This document shows positions 1 through 8,943 of a stretch of DNA of 64,000 bases, in pieces (the stretch's first letter is position 1; every line of letters begins with the position of its first letter). Made by a program: the position numbers and the translations under genes. Source of the stretch: UBA3006 sp031401235 (lineage in GTDB: Bacteria; Actinomycetota; Acidimicrobiia; Acidimicrobiales; Ilumatobacteraceae). The DNA is taken from positions 62,001 through 126,000 of the forward strand of contig JANNRJ010000001.1 of assembly GCA_031401235.1 (NCBI GenBank). Reading direction: 5' to 3'. Below the pieces are notes generated by a model, which had not been told where the DNA came from, did no database searches, and was given only the letters and a program-made list of their open reading frames with translations.

Positions 1-186
1 CTTAAGGTCATTATTCACGGTGAGGAAGTAAGCGGTCGACTCATTGGACTATTAGGCGGTTACATTCGCTGGTCGGGCCTGATCGATGATGTGTCACAGG
101 TGACGATGCTCACCGAACGAATCGGTGGACGGCAGCTAGATCCAGAATCGCGTGAACTGATCATGAATGTTCACGAGTTGCGCTAA
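1..186 (+). CDS. C-terminal fragment of an unidentified protein
   Basis: An open frame enters from the left edge in frame 1 and stops at 184-186, giving the last 61 residues of a protein. The tail is mixed hydrophobic and charged, with a glycine-rich Leu-Leu-Gly-Gly stretch early on and an acidic helix-like end. I recognise no family. It lies 37 bases before the next gene on the same strand, so the two may share a transcript. Support for coding is only that the frame is open to the edge and fits the neighbouring spacing. Confidence 0.5.
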   Translation, partial: LKVIIHGEEVSGRLIGLLGGYIRWSGLIDDVSQVTMLTERIGGRQLDPESRELIMNVHELR

Positions 187-223
187 ACACTCCGTTCAGA
201 TTTCACCGCAGTAGTATCAATTC

Positions 224-1195
224 GTGTCTGGTCGACGAGTCTTGGTCACTGGAATGGGTGGCGAACTCGGTTCACTCGTTGCGAGCCTCCTGGAAGATGA
301 GACTTGGGTTGGTGAAATTGAGGGACTTGATACGAACCCCCCACGGCGGAGACTCAAGCGCAGCACCTTTCATCTCGTTGAACCTTTTCACCATTCCCGC
401 ACGTCAGAGATCATTTCCGACTTCAATCCACATGTCATCATTCATCTCGGAGTTTGGGAGCCTCACGCTCGACTGAATACCGTCGATGCCAAACTTCACA
501 GCGACGAACTCGCTCATGCGGTGCTCGACGCTGCCAAAGTAACGCCGGCACTTGAATCGTTCGTGGTTCGAAGCGGAGTCGAGGTTTATGGCACATATGG
601 CCATTGGCCACGACTTCCAGATGAGAATAGTGCACTGGATCCGAGGTCCACATTTGGGCACATGCTGGTCGACCTAGAGCAACAGGTAACCATGTTGGCA
701 AAAGCACGCGGCACTTCAATTGCCACGTTGCGCCTGGGAACTGTCATCGGACCACATGTGCCAAGCCCACTTGGTCGTCTGCTGAGGCTTCCGGCCGTTC
801 CGTACAATCCGTTTGGTAATCCGCAATTTTCAGTGATCGGCGATCACGACGCAGCGACGGCCTTCGTTACTGCGGCACGACACCATGCACACGGAATTGC
901 CAACATCACGGCCGATGGATCGATATCGGTTGCGGCTTCGGCCGGCATTGGTCGTCGCCTTGCTCTTCCAGTCATTGGTCCGGCTTGGTGGGTGACACGG
1001 ACAATTTCTGGTATCGCCGGTGCGCCAGTTCCAGATCACGTAAGCGAGCTACTTCAACATGGTCGCGGTGCAAAGTCCGAATATTCCACGCATCTGTTCG
1101 GTTTCACTGCCCGTTTGAAAACGGCCGAAGTGATCGCGCGTCTATATGCGTGGCCAAGCATTGTCCGTGTACCTTCCCAACGACAGGTCGCTTAG
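224..1195 (+). CDS. NAD(P)-binding SDR/epimerase-like protein with degenerate active site
   Basis: 323 residues from a GTG start. The N-terminus is a Rossmann fold with a glycine-rich dinucleotide loop (VTGMGGELG, residues 8-16), and the length and layout match extended short-chain dehydrogenases/UDP-sugar epimerases. Where the catalytic Tyr-x-x-x-Lys is expected, the sequence reads Phe-Gly-His-Met-Leu (F144 onward), so both the Tyr and the Lys appear to be missing. It resembles the mycobacterial proteins annotated as galE-like, by recollection of family features. Function is therefore uncertain: it may bind a nucleotide without normal epimerase chemistry. A hydrolase gene follows after 2 bases. 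Confidence 0.8.
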   Translation: MSGRRVLVTGMGGELGSLVASLLEDETWVGEIEGLDTNPPRRRLKRSTFHLVEPFHHSRTSEIISDFNPHVIIHLGVWEPHARLNTVDAKLHSDELAHAVLDAAKVTPALESFVVRSGVEVYGTYGHWPRLPDENSALDPRSTFGHMLVDLEQQVTMLAKARGTSIATLRLGTVIGPHVPSPLGRLLRLPAVPYNPFGNPQFSVIGDHDAATAFVTAARHHAHGIANITADGSISVAASAGIGRRLALPVIGPAWWVTRTISGIAGAPVPDHVSELLQHGRGAKSEYSTHLFGFTARLKTAEVIARLYAWPSIVRVPSQRQVA

Positions 1196-1197
1196 CA

Positions 1198-2016
1198 ATG
1201 CCATTTGCCCGAACGAGCGACAATATTCGTCTGCACTACGAAGTCGTTGGTCGAAAGTCGGGGACCCCAGTGCTAATGATTCAAGGTCTTGGTGCCGACA
1301 AAAACGCATGGAATCTTCAGCGAGTGGCAATGGCAACTCGTTTTCGAATCATCGCTTTTGACAATCGCGGAGTAGGTCGAAGCGATAAGCCTTCCGGACC
1401 TTACGAACTTGAACAGATGGCCGAAGACGCAATTGCTGTATTGGACGCCGCCGAATGTAGTGATGCCCATGTCGTGGGTGCATCAATGGGTGGTGTGATT
1501 AGCCAAATAATTGCTGTCAAATATCCCCACCGCGTTCGCTCGCTAACACTCGCCTGTACCGCCAGTCGAAATCACCCTTGGCGTCGTGAATTACTTCAAC
1601 ACTGGGCCAACACGGCCGAACATCGAGGCATGCGCGCACTTGGACATCAGACCGCTCAATGGGTAATTGGTCCGCGATCATTACGACGTTTGATGCCAAC
1701 AATCGGGTGGCTCGGACCACTGGCCTCAGTGCGACCATCTGCTCCGTTCGTTTCTCAAGTGCAGGCTTTGTTGTCCAGCGATGAATCTCTCCACGAGGCA
1801 TTATCGACAATCAATGCGCCAACCTTGGTGATTGTCGGCAATCAGGACATCCTCACCCCGCGTGGCGACAGCGAAGAAATCGCGGAACGAATTGCAAATT
1901 CTGAGCTCGTTGTCATTTCAGGTGCCGCACATGGATTAATGATCGAACATGCCGGCACGTTTAATCGCGTGCTCATTGAGTTTCTACAGCGAGTAGACCA
2001 ACTAGTTAATCACTGA
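1198..2016 (+). CDS. Alpha/beta-fold hydrolase
   Basis: 272 residues counted from the ATG at 1198, two bases after the preceding stop; an in-frame upstream start at 985 would run through the previous gene and is less likely. The nucleophile elbow GASMGG places Ser at about residue 96, the acid is Asp217 (GNQD) and the base His245 (GAAHG), a complete catalytic triad. An RGxGRS segment near residues 57-62 is typical of the esterase/lactonase/haloperoxidase-like group. The substrate cannot be told. Probably co-transcribed with the upstream SDR gene. Its last 15 bases overlap the end of the convergent prenyl synthase gene. Confidence 0.88.
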   Translation: MPFARTSDNIRLHYEVVGRKSGTPVLMIQGLGADKNAWNLQRVAMATRFRIIAFDNRGVGRSDKPSGPYELEQMAEDAIAVLDAAECSDAHVVGASMGGVISQIIAVKYPHRVRSLTLACTASRNHPWRRELLQHWANTAEHRGMRALGHQTAQWVIGPRSLRRLMPTIGWLGPLASVRPSAPFVSQVQALLSSDESLHEALSTINAPTLVIVGNQDILTPRGDSEEIAERIANSELVVISGAAHGLMIEHAGTFNRVLIEFLQRVDQLVNH

Positions 2017-2985
2017 CTCAAGCAACACCGCGGGCGCAGCCAGTAATGCATCAGTTGCACCTCCGGGAGGTAAATTGCCGCACGCAGCTTGAGCCATTGC
2101 CACATAACTTCGGGCACTTTCAACGGCGCTTTGTATCCCTGAATTCGAGCGCACGATACTGAGGGCCTTGTCTCGTGCAATCGTGTCAAGGGGTTTGCCG
2201 AGTAAGTCTCTTAGTTCGCTAGCTGGCGTGCCACCCGCGGCAAGGGTGAGCAACACCGGAAGTGTGTATACGCCTTCCTCCATGTCATGTCCAGCAGGTT
2301 TACCTAATTCATCATCTGTTGAAGTGATGTCAAGAATGTCATCAACAATTTGAAACACCATTCCGAAGGAAGTGCCATAGTTGGTGAGTGCGTCAATTTC
2401 GACCCGATCATGACCGGCCACAATCGCACCTACTCGAGCTGCAGTCGCATACAGCGAAGCCGTCTTGCCTTCAATGCTGAGGAGATACGACGGTACAGTT
2501 CGTGAAGAATCGTAAGTGTGTCGCAGTTCTTCAATTTGACCTTCACACAATTGACCGATCGTGCGGGCAAGTAATCCAGCAATTTCGGTACCTAGCGATG
2601 CGGCAATCTCAGATGCGCGACTCAACAGGAAATCACCCGCCAAAATCGCCTGCAAGTTGCCCCATTTGGCATTTACCGTCTCAACTCCGCGACGTGTCAT
2701 ACCTTCATCCATGACATCGTCGTGATATAGCGAACCTAAATGAACTAATTCACAGGCAATCCCACCGCTGATTACTTCGTCGCTGATCGGCAATGTATTA
2801 CCGACTTGCGCGGCGGCAAGTGTCATCACCGGGCGCAGTCGCTTTCCACCGGCAGTAATAAGGTGAGAAGCAATCTCGGTGAGATAGGCATCCCGAGTTC
2901 TAACTGCGGCAATAAGCGCAGCTTCAACCCGATCGCGATCTGTATCCATGCACGGCAAATCCAAGAGCGGCGAGGCAAGAGCCAT
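2002..2985 (-). CDS. Trans-polyprenyl diphosphate synthase (long-chain type)
   Basis: 327 residues. It carries both aspartate-rich motifs of trans-prenyltransferases: DDVMD at residues 89-93 and DDILD at 215-219, plus the GGKRLRP segment at 46-52. The second motif is the full DDxxD form seen in heptaprenyl/octaprenyl synthases that make the menaquinone side chain. It condenses isopentenyl diphosphate onto an allylic primer in the cytoplasm. A second, different prenyl synthase lies at 23032-24090, so the cell probably divides the work between GGPP and quinone-tail synthesis. The exact chain length is inference. Convergent with the hydrolase, overlapping by 15 bases. Confidence 0.93.
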   Translation of the reverse strand: MALASPLLDLPCMDTDRDRVEAALIAAVRTRDAYLTEIASHLITAGGKRLRPVMTLAAAQVGNTLPISDEVISGGIACELVHLGSLYHDDVMDEGMTRRGVETVNAKWGNLQAILAGDFLLSRASEIAASLGTEIAGLLARTIGQLCEGQIEELRHTYDSSRTVPSYLLSIEGKTASLYATAARVGAIVAGHDRVEIDALTNYGTSFGMVFQIVDDILDITSTDDELGKPAGHDMEEGVYTLPVLLTLAAGGTPASELRDLLGKPLDTIARDKALSIVRSNSGIQSAVESARSYVAMAQAACGNLPPGGATDALLAAPAVLLESVIN

Positions 2986-3119
2986 GTCGTAAGGCTAGGC
3001 AGTTTTTCGTGTGAAACGGCGAACGAACTGGCGACAAGGATCGATGACAACATTGTTAGCGGTGACCGCGCGGGTACACTTCTATAAAGGTTTGCAGTCG
3101 AGAAAAGGCGGTCTGTCAA

Positions 3120-5654
3120 GTGTTCGAACGCTTTACCGATAGGGCCCGCAGGGTCGTTGTTTTGGCGCAGGAGGAAGCTCGCCTGCTCAATCACTCGTAT
3201 ATCGGAACCGAGCACATCTTGCTTGGGCTTATCCACGAAGGTGAAGGCGTCGCCGCTAAGGCCCTCGAATCACTGAACATCTCACTCGAAGCCGTGCGTG
3301 CACAAGTCGAAGAAATCATCGGGCAAGGCGGTTCGTCGCCATCGGGACATATCCCGTTTACCCCTCGAGCCAAGAAGGTGCTTGAACTTTCATTGCGTGA
3401 AGCATTGCAATTGGGTCACAACTACATCGGAACCGAGCACATCTTGCTGGGGCTCATTCGCGAAGGCGAAGGCGTGGCCGCACAAGTACTTGTGAAGTTG
3501 GGTGCCGATCTCAGCAGAGTTCGCCAACAGGTAATTCAGTTGTTGTCTGGATACCAAGGTCCGGCGGGTAAAGGTGAAGGTCAACCAGTTGGAGCAAAAG
3601 AGGAACAGCCAGAAAAAGGAAGCAGCCAAATTCTTGATCAGTTTGGACGCAACCTCACTCAACTGGCACGAGACAACAAACTTGACCCGGTGATTGGTCG
3701 ACATAGCGAGATGGAACGAGTGATGCAAATTCTCTCCCGTCGAACCAAGAATAATCCGGTCCTTATCGGTGAGCCAGGTGTCGGCAAGACCGCAATCGTC
3801 GAAGGCTTGGCGCAAAAAATCGTGCGCGGGGATATTCCAGAAACGCTCGCCAACAAACAGCTGTACACGCTTGATTTGGGTGCTCTTGTCGCTGGTAGCC
3901 GTTATCGAGGTGATTTTGAAGAGAGATTAAAGAAGGTGCTCAAAGAAATCAGAACGCGCGGAGACATTATTTTGTTTATCGACGAAATTCACACTCTGGT
4001 TGGCGCCGGAGCCGCCGAGGGTGCCATAGATGCCGCTTCGATCCTCAAACCAATGCTCGCTCGTGGTGAATTGCAAACTATTGGCGCGACCACGCTCGAT
4101 GAGTTCCGCAAACACTTCGAAAAAGACGCCGCGCTCGAGCGCCGATTCCAACCGGTGAAGGTCGAAGAGCCCAACGTTGCTCACACAATCGAGATCCTTA
4201 AAGGCATCCGCGACAAATACGAAACCCATCACCATGTCACGATCACTGATCAGGCGCTGGTCGCGGCAGCGAATTTGGCCGAGCGATACATCTCCGACCG
4301 ATTTCTTCCCGACAAGGCGATAGATCTCATCGACGAAGCCGGAAGTCGCTTGCGTATTAAACGCATGCACACACCACCTGATCTCAAGGAAGTCGAAAAC
4401 AGAATCTCTCAGGTGCAAGAGGCCAAGAAGAAAGCCGTTGAGGAACAGCGCTTTGAAGAAGCCGGTCGCCTTCGAGATCAAGAGCGGGCGTTACTCGAAG
4501 AGCGAATGCAAAAGGAAGCCGATGTCAAGGCCCAAGGTATTGATCTCTTTGATGAAGTAAATGAAGAGGCGATCGCCGAAGTGTTGAGTCTGTGGACAGG
4601 TATTCCTGTGTACAAACTCACCGAAGAAGAAACAGCAAAACTGCTCGGCATGGAAGTCGAGCTACACAAACGCATCATCAGTCAAGATGATGCGATAAAA
4701 GCTGTAAGCCAGAGCATCCGACGTACCCGGGCGGGTCTCAAAGATCCAAAACGACCGAGTGGTTCATTCATCTTCCTCGGACCAACTGGTGTTGGAAAGA
4801 CCGAGCTCGCCAAAACGCTCGCCCATTTCTTGTTTGGCAATGAAGACGCACTGATTTCCCTGGATATGAGCGAATACATGGAAAAGCACACCGTAAGTCG
4901 CCTCGTTGGTTCGCCTCCGGGATATGTCGGCTACGAAGAAGGTGGCCAACTTACCGAAGCCGTTCGACGGAAGCCGTTTTCTGTCGTGCTCTTTGACGAA
5001 ATCGAAAAGGCCCATCCCGATGTGTTCAATACTTTGTTGCAAATTCTGGAAGAGGGACGACTCACCGATGCCCAGGGTCGAACAACGGACTTTCGCAACA
5101 CCGTAATCATCATGACATCCAACCTCGGCACCCAAGATTTACGCAAGGCCAATGTCGGATTTGGAAAATCCGATGAAGCGTTGTCTTACATTCGGATGCG
5201 CGAAAAGGTGAACGAGGCTCTCAAGGTGCACTTCCGACCCGAGTTCCTCAACCGAATCGATGAAGTAATCGTCTTTCATGAGCTTGGCCTGAACGAAGTT
5301 GTTCAGATGGTCGATCTGATGAGTAAACGACTGGTCTCCCAGCTCGAAGGATTGGGTTTGGGGCTCGAACTTACTCATGCCGCCAAAGAATTGCTCGCTA
5401 AACGTGGATACGATCCTCAACTCGGAGCTCGACCACTGCGTCGCGCCTTGCAAAGGCTTGTCGAGGACCCTCTGTCCGAAAAACTACTCCTCAAAGAGTT
5501 CACTGCCGGAGAAATCGTCGTTGTAAGCACTGAAGACGACCCTGAGAATGTGGGTGAGTTGCGCATGAAGTTCGATGCAGTTGAAGGCTTCGAGCCTCCT
5601 ACCGCGATTGAACTTGCTGGCGCTGGCGACGGTACCACCGCAACTTCCGAGTGA
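3120..5654 (+). CDS. clpC: ATP-dependent Clp protease ATPase subunit ClpC
   Basis: 844 residues from a GTG start. Domains in order: two Clp-N repeats (about 1-150), AAA module 1 with Walker A GEPGVGKT and Walker B ending in LFIDEIHTL, a UVR/coiled-coil middle region (about 420-460), then AAA module 2 with GPTGVGKT and the ClpB D2-small domain. This is the class I unfoldase that feeds ClpP; length is normal for actinobacterial ClpC. A purine-rich stretch lies 10-20 bases before the start. It heads a tight plus-strand series, with the next gene beginning inside its stop codon. Confidence 0.98.
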   Translation: MFERFTDRARRVVVLAQEEARLLNHSYIGTEHILLGLIHEGEGVAAKALESLNISLEAVRAQVEEIIGQGGSSPSGHIPFTPRAKKVLELSLREALQLGHNYIGTEHILLGLIREGEGVAAQVLVKLGADLSRVRQQVIQLLSGYQGPAGKGEGQPVGAKEEQPEKGSSQILDQFGRNLTQLARDNKLDPVIGRHSEMERVMQILSRRTKNNPVLIGEPGVGKTAIVEGLAQKIVRGDIPETLANKQLYTLDLGALVAGSRYRGDFEERLKKVLKEIRTRGDIILFIDEIHTLVGAGAAEGAIDAASILKPMLARGELQTIGATTLDEFRKHFEKDAALERRFQPVKVEEPNVAHTIEILKGIRDKYETHHHVTITDQALVAAANLAERYISDRFLPDKAIDLIDEAGSRLRIKRMHTPPDLKEVENRISQVQEAKKKAVEEQRFEEAGRLRDQERALLEERMQKEADVKAQGIDLFDEVNEEAIAEVLSLWTGIPVYKLTEEETAKLLGMEVELHKRIISQDDAIKAVSQSIRRTRAGLKDPKRPSGSFIFLGPTGVGKTELAKTLAHFLFGNEDALISLDMSEYMEKHTVSRLVGSPPGYVGYEEGGQLTEAVRRKPFSVVLFDEIEKAHPDVFNTLLQILEEGRLTDAQGRTTDFRNTVIIMTSNLGTQDLRKANVGFGKSDEALSYIRMREKVNEALKVHFRPEFLNRIDEVIVFHELGLNEVVQMVDLMSKRLVSQLEGLGLGLELTHAAKELLAKRGYDPQLGARPLRRALQRLVEDPLSEKLLLKEFTAGEIVVVSTEDDPENVGELRMKFDAVEGFEPPTAIELAGAGDGTTATSE

Positions 5655-6463
5655 CCGTTTGCGTGCGGGCGCGCATATCGCCTCCAAGCCTCCGTGCGGT
5701 TCTTTGTCTCTTTTTCTTTGTCATCGTGTTAAGCGCGTGTCGTGTAGACACAGTGGTCACGCTTGATGTCAATGAAAATGGCTCAGGAACACTGAGTATT
5801 GTGACCACAGCCGATGCCGATGTTGTTGCTCAAACTTCTGATCTCGTCGGAGATCTGAATTTTGAGGATGCTAAGGCTGCCGGATGGATTGTTTCGGATC
5901 CATCGACGACAGCCGATGGTGGATTGCAATTAAGTATGACCCACGATTTTTCGAATCCCGCTGATGCAACTCTTTTGATGTCCCAAATGAGCGGGGAATT
6001 CGGGCCGTTCAAAGAGATGCATTTGATACGCACCGGAAAAGATACCGACTCAACATGGACGCTTACCGGGACATTGGAAGTAAATGGCGGGCTCGACGCC
6101 TTTGCCGATCCAGCACTACTAAATACCATTGGGGCGTCGCCGTATTCAGCGACACTGGCCAATTCGAATTTGGATATCGGCGAAGCCGTCGGTATCGAGT
6201 TTCGTGCTTTGTTACCAGGTTCGATCGAGTCAACTACAGGAGTAAATACTCTTGGGTACTCTCAATGGACTGTAAGTTTCGACGGAAGTTCACAAGGGGT
6301 AACAACGGTTACTCGAAACACGGCGGTAAAGTCCACGATTGCAAGGATTGTCTCACCGATTTTTTTCGTTGGACTCCTGATGTGGGTAATCGTGGTATTG
6401 GGCTTCTCTGGCTTCGTTGCGCTAACCCGTTTCAAGCGCGGTCGCCGCACACCCACGGCGTAA
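5651..6463 (+). CDS. LppM-like membrane-anchored lipoprotein
   Basis: 270 residues from a GTG that overlaps the clpC stop (GTGA). The N-terminus is a lipoprotein signal: basic start, hydrophobic core, lipobox VLSAC with the modified Cys at residue 30. After it comes a beta-rich domain beginning with a 'VDTVVTLDVNENGSGT'-like segment characteristic of LppM/DUF3153 proteins, and near residues 236-260 a transmembrane helix followed by a basic tail. In mycobacteria LppM is an envelope protein linked to host-cell entry; in this organism the role is unknown. Translational coupling to clpC and spacing to radA suggest one operon. Confidence 0.82.
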   Translation: MTVCVRARISPPSLRAVLCLFFFVIVLSACRVDTVVTLDVNENGSGTLSIVTTADADVVAQTSDLVGDLNFEDAKAAGWIVSDPSTTADGGLQLSMTHDFSNPADATLLMSQMSGEFGPFKEMHLIRTGKDTDSTWTLTGTLEVNGGLDAFADPALLNTIGASPYSATLANSNLDIGEAVGIEFRALLPGSIESTTGVNTLGYSQWTVSFDGSSQGVTTVTRNTAVKSTIARIVSPIFFVGLLMWVIVVLGFSGFVALTRFKRGRRTPTA

Positions 6464-6473
6464 CCTGTCGCGC

Positions 6474-7841
6474 ATGGTCAAACTGCGCACGGTTTACAAC
6501 TGCACCGAATGCGGTGCCCCCCACTACAAGTGGGGCGGGAAGTGCGATTCATGCGGGGCATGGAATTCACTTGTTGAAGAACTCGAAGACCCAGATCATG
6601 GAGTCTCGCTCGCCGCCGGATTGTCACTCATTCCAGCAGGAGAAGCACAGCTCATTGGCAAACTTGACCCCAGCCTCGGTAAACCGCAACTCACCGGTAT
6701 CGGCGAACTAGATCGTGTGTTGGGTGGCGGACTAGTACCCGGATCGGTCACATTGCTCGGAGGCGAGCCCGGTATAGGCAAGTCAACCTTGCTGTTGCAG
6801 TTACTCGCAGAGTGGCCCCAACGCACGCTGTATGTCACCGCCGAAGAAAGCTCTCAACAAGTTCGTCTTCGAGCCGAACGACTCAATGCCGTAAAAGATG
6901 ATCTCTGGCTACTTTCCGAAATGTCGATGATCAACATCTTTAAGACGATCGATCGGGTGAAGCCGGAGCTGCTCGTCATCGACAGTATTCAAGCGGTCGC
7001 TGACCCACAACTTGGCTCGGCCCCCGGATCGGTGGTGCAGGTTCGCGGATGTGCACATCGGTTCGTCCAAGAAGCCAAGTATCGAAATCTGCCGACGATC
7101 TTGGTTGGGCATGTGACCAAGGAAGGTGGTTTGGCTGGACCGCGAGTGCTGGAGCACGTTGTCGACACTGTTTTGTCGTTTGAAGGCGAGCGCCATCACG
7201 CACTGCGACTGATGCGGGCCGTCAAACATCGCTTCGGTTCAACAAACGAACTCGGACTGTTCGAAATGACTGAGCACGGCTTAATAGGTGTACCCGATGC
7301 CAGCAAAATGTTTCTCGCCGATCGACGACCAGGTATCGCCGGTTCTGTTGTCGTACCAACACTTGAAGGACAACGGCCGCTCCTCGTGGAAGTGCAGGCA
7401 CTCACCAATCCGACCGGCAACAACGTGCCCCCGCGACGATCCGCACAAGGGTTGGACCCAGGTCGCTTGGCAATGTTACTTGCGGTGCTCGAACGTCGTG
7501 CCCAGATCAGCTTTGCTCAACATGAGGTGTATGCATCAGTAGTTGGTGGTGTAAGGCTTGCCGAGCCGGGCGGCGACTTGGGATTGTGTATGGCGCTCGT
7601 TTCGGCGGCGACGAACACCCCCATCCCGGCAGATTTAGTCGTTTGCGGCGAAGTTGGACTTGGTGGTGAAATTCGTCAGGTTGGTCAAATGTCTCGACGA
7701 TTAGCCGAAGCGGCTCGACTCGGATTTACCCGTGCGATCGTCCCATCCAGTAGCGAATCTATTCATAACGGCCTTTGTATTCAGCCGGCAGGCACACTTG
7801 TTGAAGCACTCTCTCTTGCCGAGCTAAGGAGTTCAACATGA
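6474..7841 (+). CDS. radA: DNA repair protein RadA
   Basis: 455 residues. A four-cysteine zinc finger sits at the N-terminus (C10, C13, C24, C27), followed by a RecA-like ATPase with Walker A GGEPGIGKST (about 95-104), and a C-terminal Lon-protease-like domain. The RadA signature KNRFG appears here as KHRFG, one residue different. RadA helps process branched recombination intermediates and extends strand exchange with RecA. Length is typical. It starts 10 bases after the lipoprotein gene, and its stop overlaps the next start by ATGA, so the series is probably translated together. Confidence 0.97.
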   Translation: MVKLRTVYNCTECGAPHYKWGGKCDSCGAWNSLVEELEDPDHGVSLAAGLSLIPAGEAQLIGKLDPSLGKPQLTGIGELDRVLGGGLVPGSVTLLGGEPGIGKSTLLLQLLAEWPQRTLYVTAEESSQQVRLRAERLNAVKDDLWLLSEMSMINIFKTIDRVKPELLVIDSIQAVADPQLGSAPGSVVQVRGCAHRFVQEAKYRNLPTILVGHVTKEGGLAGPRVLEHVVDTVLSFEGERHHALRLMRAVKHRFGSTNELGLFEMTEHGLIGVPDASKMFLADRRPGIAGSVVVPTLEGQRPLLVEVQALTNPTGNNVPPRRSAQGLDPGRLAMLLAVLERRAQISFAQHEVYASVVGGVRLAEPGGDLGLCMALVSAATNTPIPADLVVCGEVGLGGEIRQVGQMSRRLAEAARLGFTRAIVPSSSESIHNGLCIQPAGTLVEALSLAELRSST

Positions 7842-8362
7842 GCATCACTCCCGATAACAAGAATTGGACCTGGGTATTAGAGCGACCATGTCCGGACTGC
7901 GCCTATGACTCACAGCAGATCGTGCCCCACAACATTGGCACTCAATTGCGTGATATTTCGACTCAATGGGAAGTGATCTTGGTGCATCCTGACGTCCGAC
8001 AACGACCACATCCCAACGTGTGGTCGGCTCTTGAATACGCCTGCCACGTTCGCGATGTCTTTTCAATTTTCGACATGCGACTTGATCGCATGCTTTCTGA
8101 AGACGGTCCAACTTTCGCCAACTGGGATCAAGACGCGACCGCAATTACCGAAAGATACGATCTGCAAGATCCACTTGTCGTTCGACATCAATTGACCATC
8201 GCCGCCAATCAACTTGCCGAACGTTTCGAGTCTGTGTCCGGCAGGCAGTGGTCACGCGTTGGCCTTCGCAGTGACGGCGCAACCTTCACCATAGAATCTT
8301 TCGGGAGGTACCTGTTGCACGACCCTATCCATCATCTGTGGGATGTATCCGGATCGTTTTGA
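7838..8362 (+). CDS. DinB-like four-helix protein
   Basis: 174 residues, beginning at an ATG that overlaps the radA stop. The helix containing ALEYACHVRD and the late helix containing HDPIHH carry histidines in the spacing of the DinB/mycothiol-dependent maleylpyruvate isomerase superfamily metal site. Members of this fold use a metal plus thiol cofactor or act in stress responses. No closer assignment is possible. The short N-terminal extension has a Cys-x-x-Cys pair (CPDC), which may be of note. Tightly coupled to radA upstream and to the glycosylase gene downstream. Confidence 0.72.
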   Translation: MSITPDNKNWTWVLERPCPDCAYDSQQIVPHNIGTQLRDISTQWEVILVHPDVRQRPHPNVWSALEYACHVRDVFSIFDMRLDRMLSEDGPTFANWDQDATAITERYDLQDPLVVRHQLTIAANQLAERFESVSGRQWSRVGLRSDGATFTIESFGRYLLHDPIHHLWDVSGSF

Positions 8363-8943
8363 ACATCATTACTGGTCTAGACGGTATTGCGCGTTGCAGT
8401 TGGTGCGGCACCGATCCTGAATATGTTCGCTACCACGACACCGAGTGGGGTCGACCAATTACCGATGACACCGTCATATTCGAAAAACTTTGCCTTGAGG
8501 GATTTCAATCGGGTTTGTCTTGGATCACCATTTTGCGCAAACGGGAGGCGTTTCGCCGAGCCTTCAAAGGTTTTGACCCAACAAAAATTGCCCGGTTCGG
8601 CGAGCGAGAAATTAAACGCTTACTTACTGACCCATCAATTGTCCGCCATCGTGGAAAAATCGAAGCCACGATCAACAATGCTCGCGTGACATTGGCTATG
8701 CAAGATGAGCAGGAGTCCCTTTCGGATCTGGTTTGGTCCTTTGCCCCAATAAGAAAACGGCGAACTCCCAATAAACTCGCCGACCTGCAGTCATCCACTC
8801 CTGAATCAATTTCTCTCTCCAAGGAACTGCGGCGTCGCGGCTTCAAATTTGTTGGTCCCACCACAATGCATGCCGCAATGCAATCGCTTGGATTGGTAAA
8901 CGATCATCTCAGCAAGTGTCACATTCGTCGGGCATGTGAATGA
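8359..8943 (+). CDS. tag: DNA-3-methyladenine glycosylase I
   Basis: 194 residues if started at TTG 8359, which overlaps the previous stop (TTGA); an in-frame GTG at 8338 would add seven residues. The motif CSWCG...YHDTEWG at the N-terminus and NDHLSKC near the C-terminus supply the Cys, His, His and Cys of the 'zinc snap' typical of Tag. The enzyme excises 3-methyladenine from DNA in base-excision repair. Length matches the family (about 187 residues in E. coli). It sits directly behind radA and the DinB-like gene, so a DNA-damage function for the operon is plausible. Confidence 0.93.
   Translation: MNIITGLDGIARCSWCGTDPEYVRYHDTEWGRPITDDTVIFEKLCLEGFQSGLSWITILRKREAFRRAFKGFDPTKIARFGEREIKRLLTDPSIVRHRGKIEATINNARVTLAMQDEQESLSDLVWSFAPIRKRRTPNKLADLQSSTPESISLSKELRRRGFKFVGPTTMHAAMQSLGLVNDHLSKCHIRRACE

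Noticed and set aside
985..1197. Upstream extension of the alpha/beta hydrolase
   Set aside because: It runs through the coding end of the SDR gene in another frame; ATG 1198 gives a normal hydrolase start.
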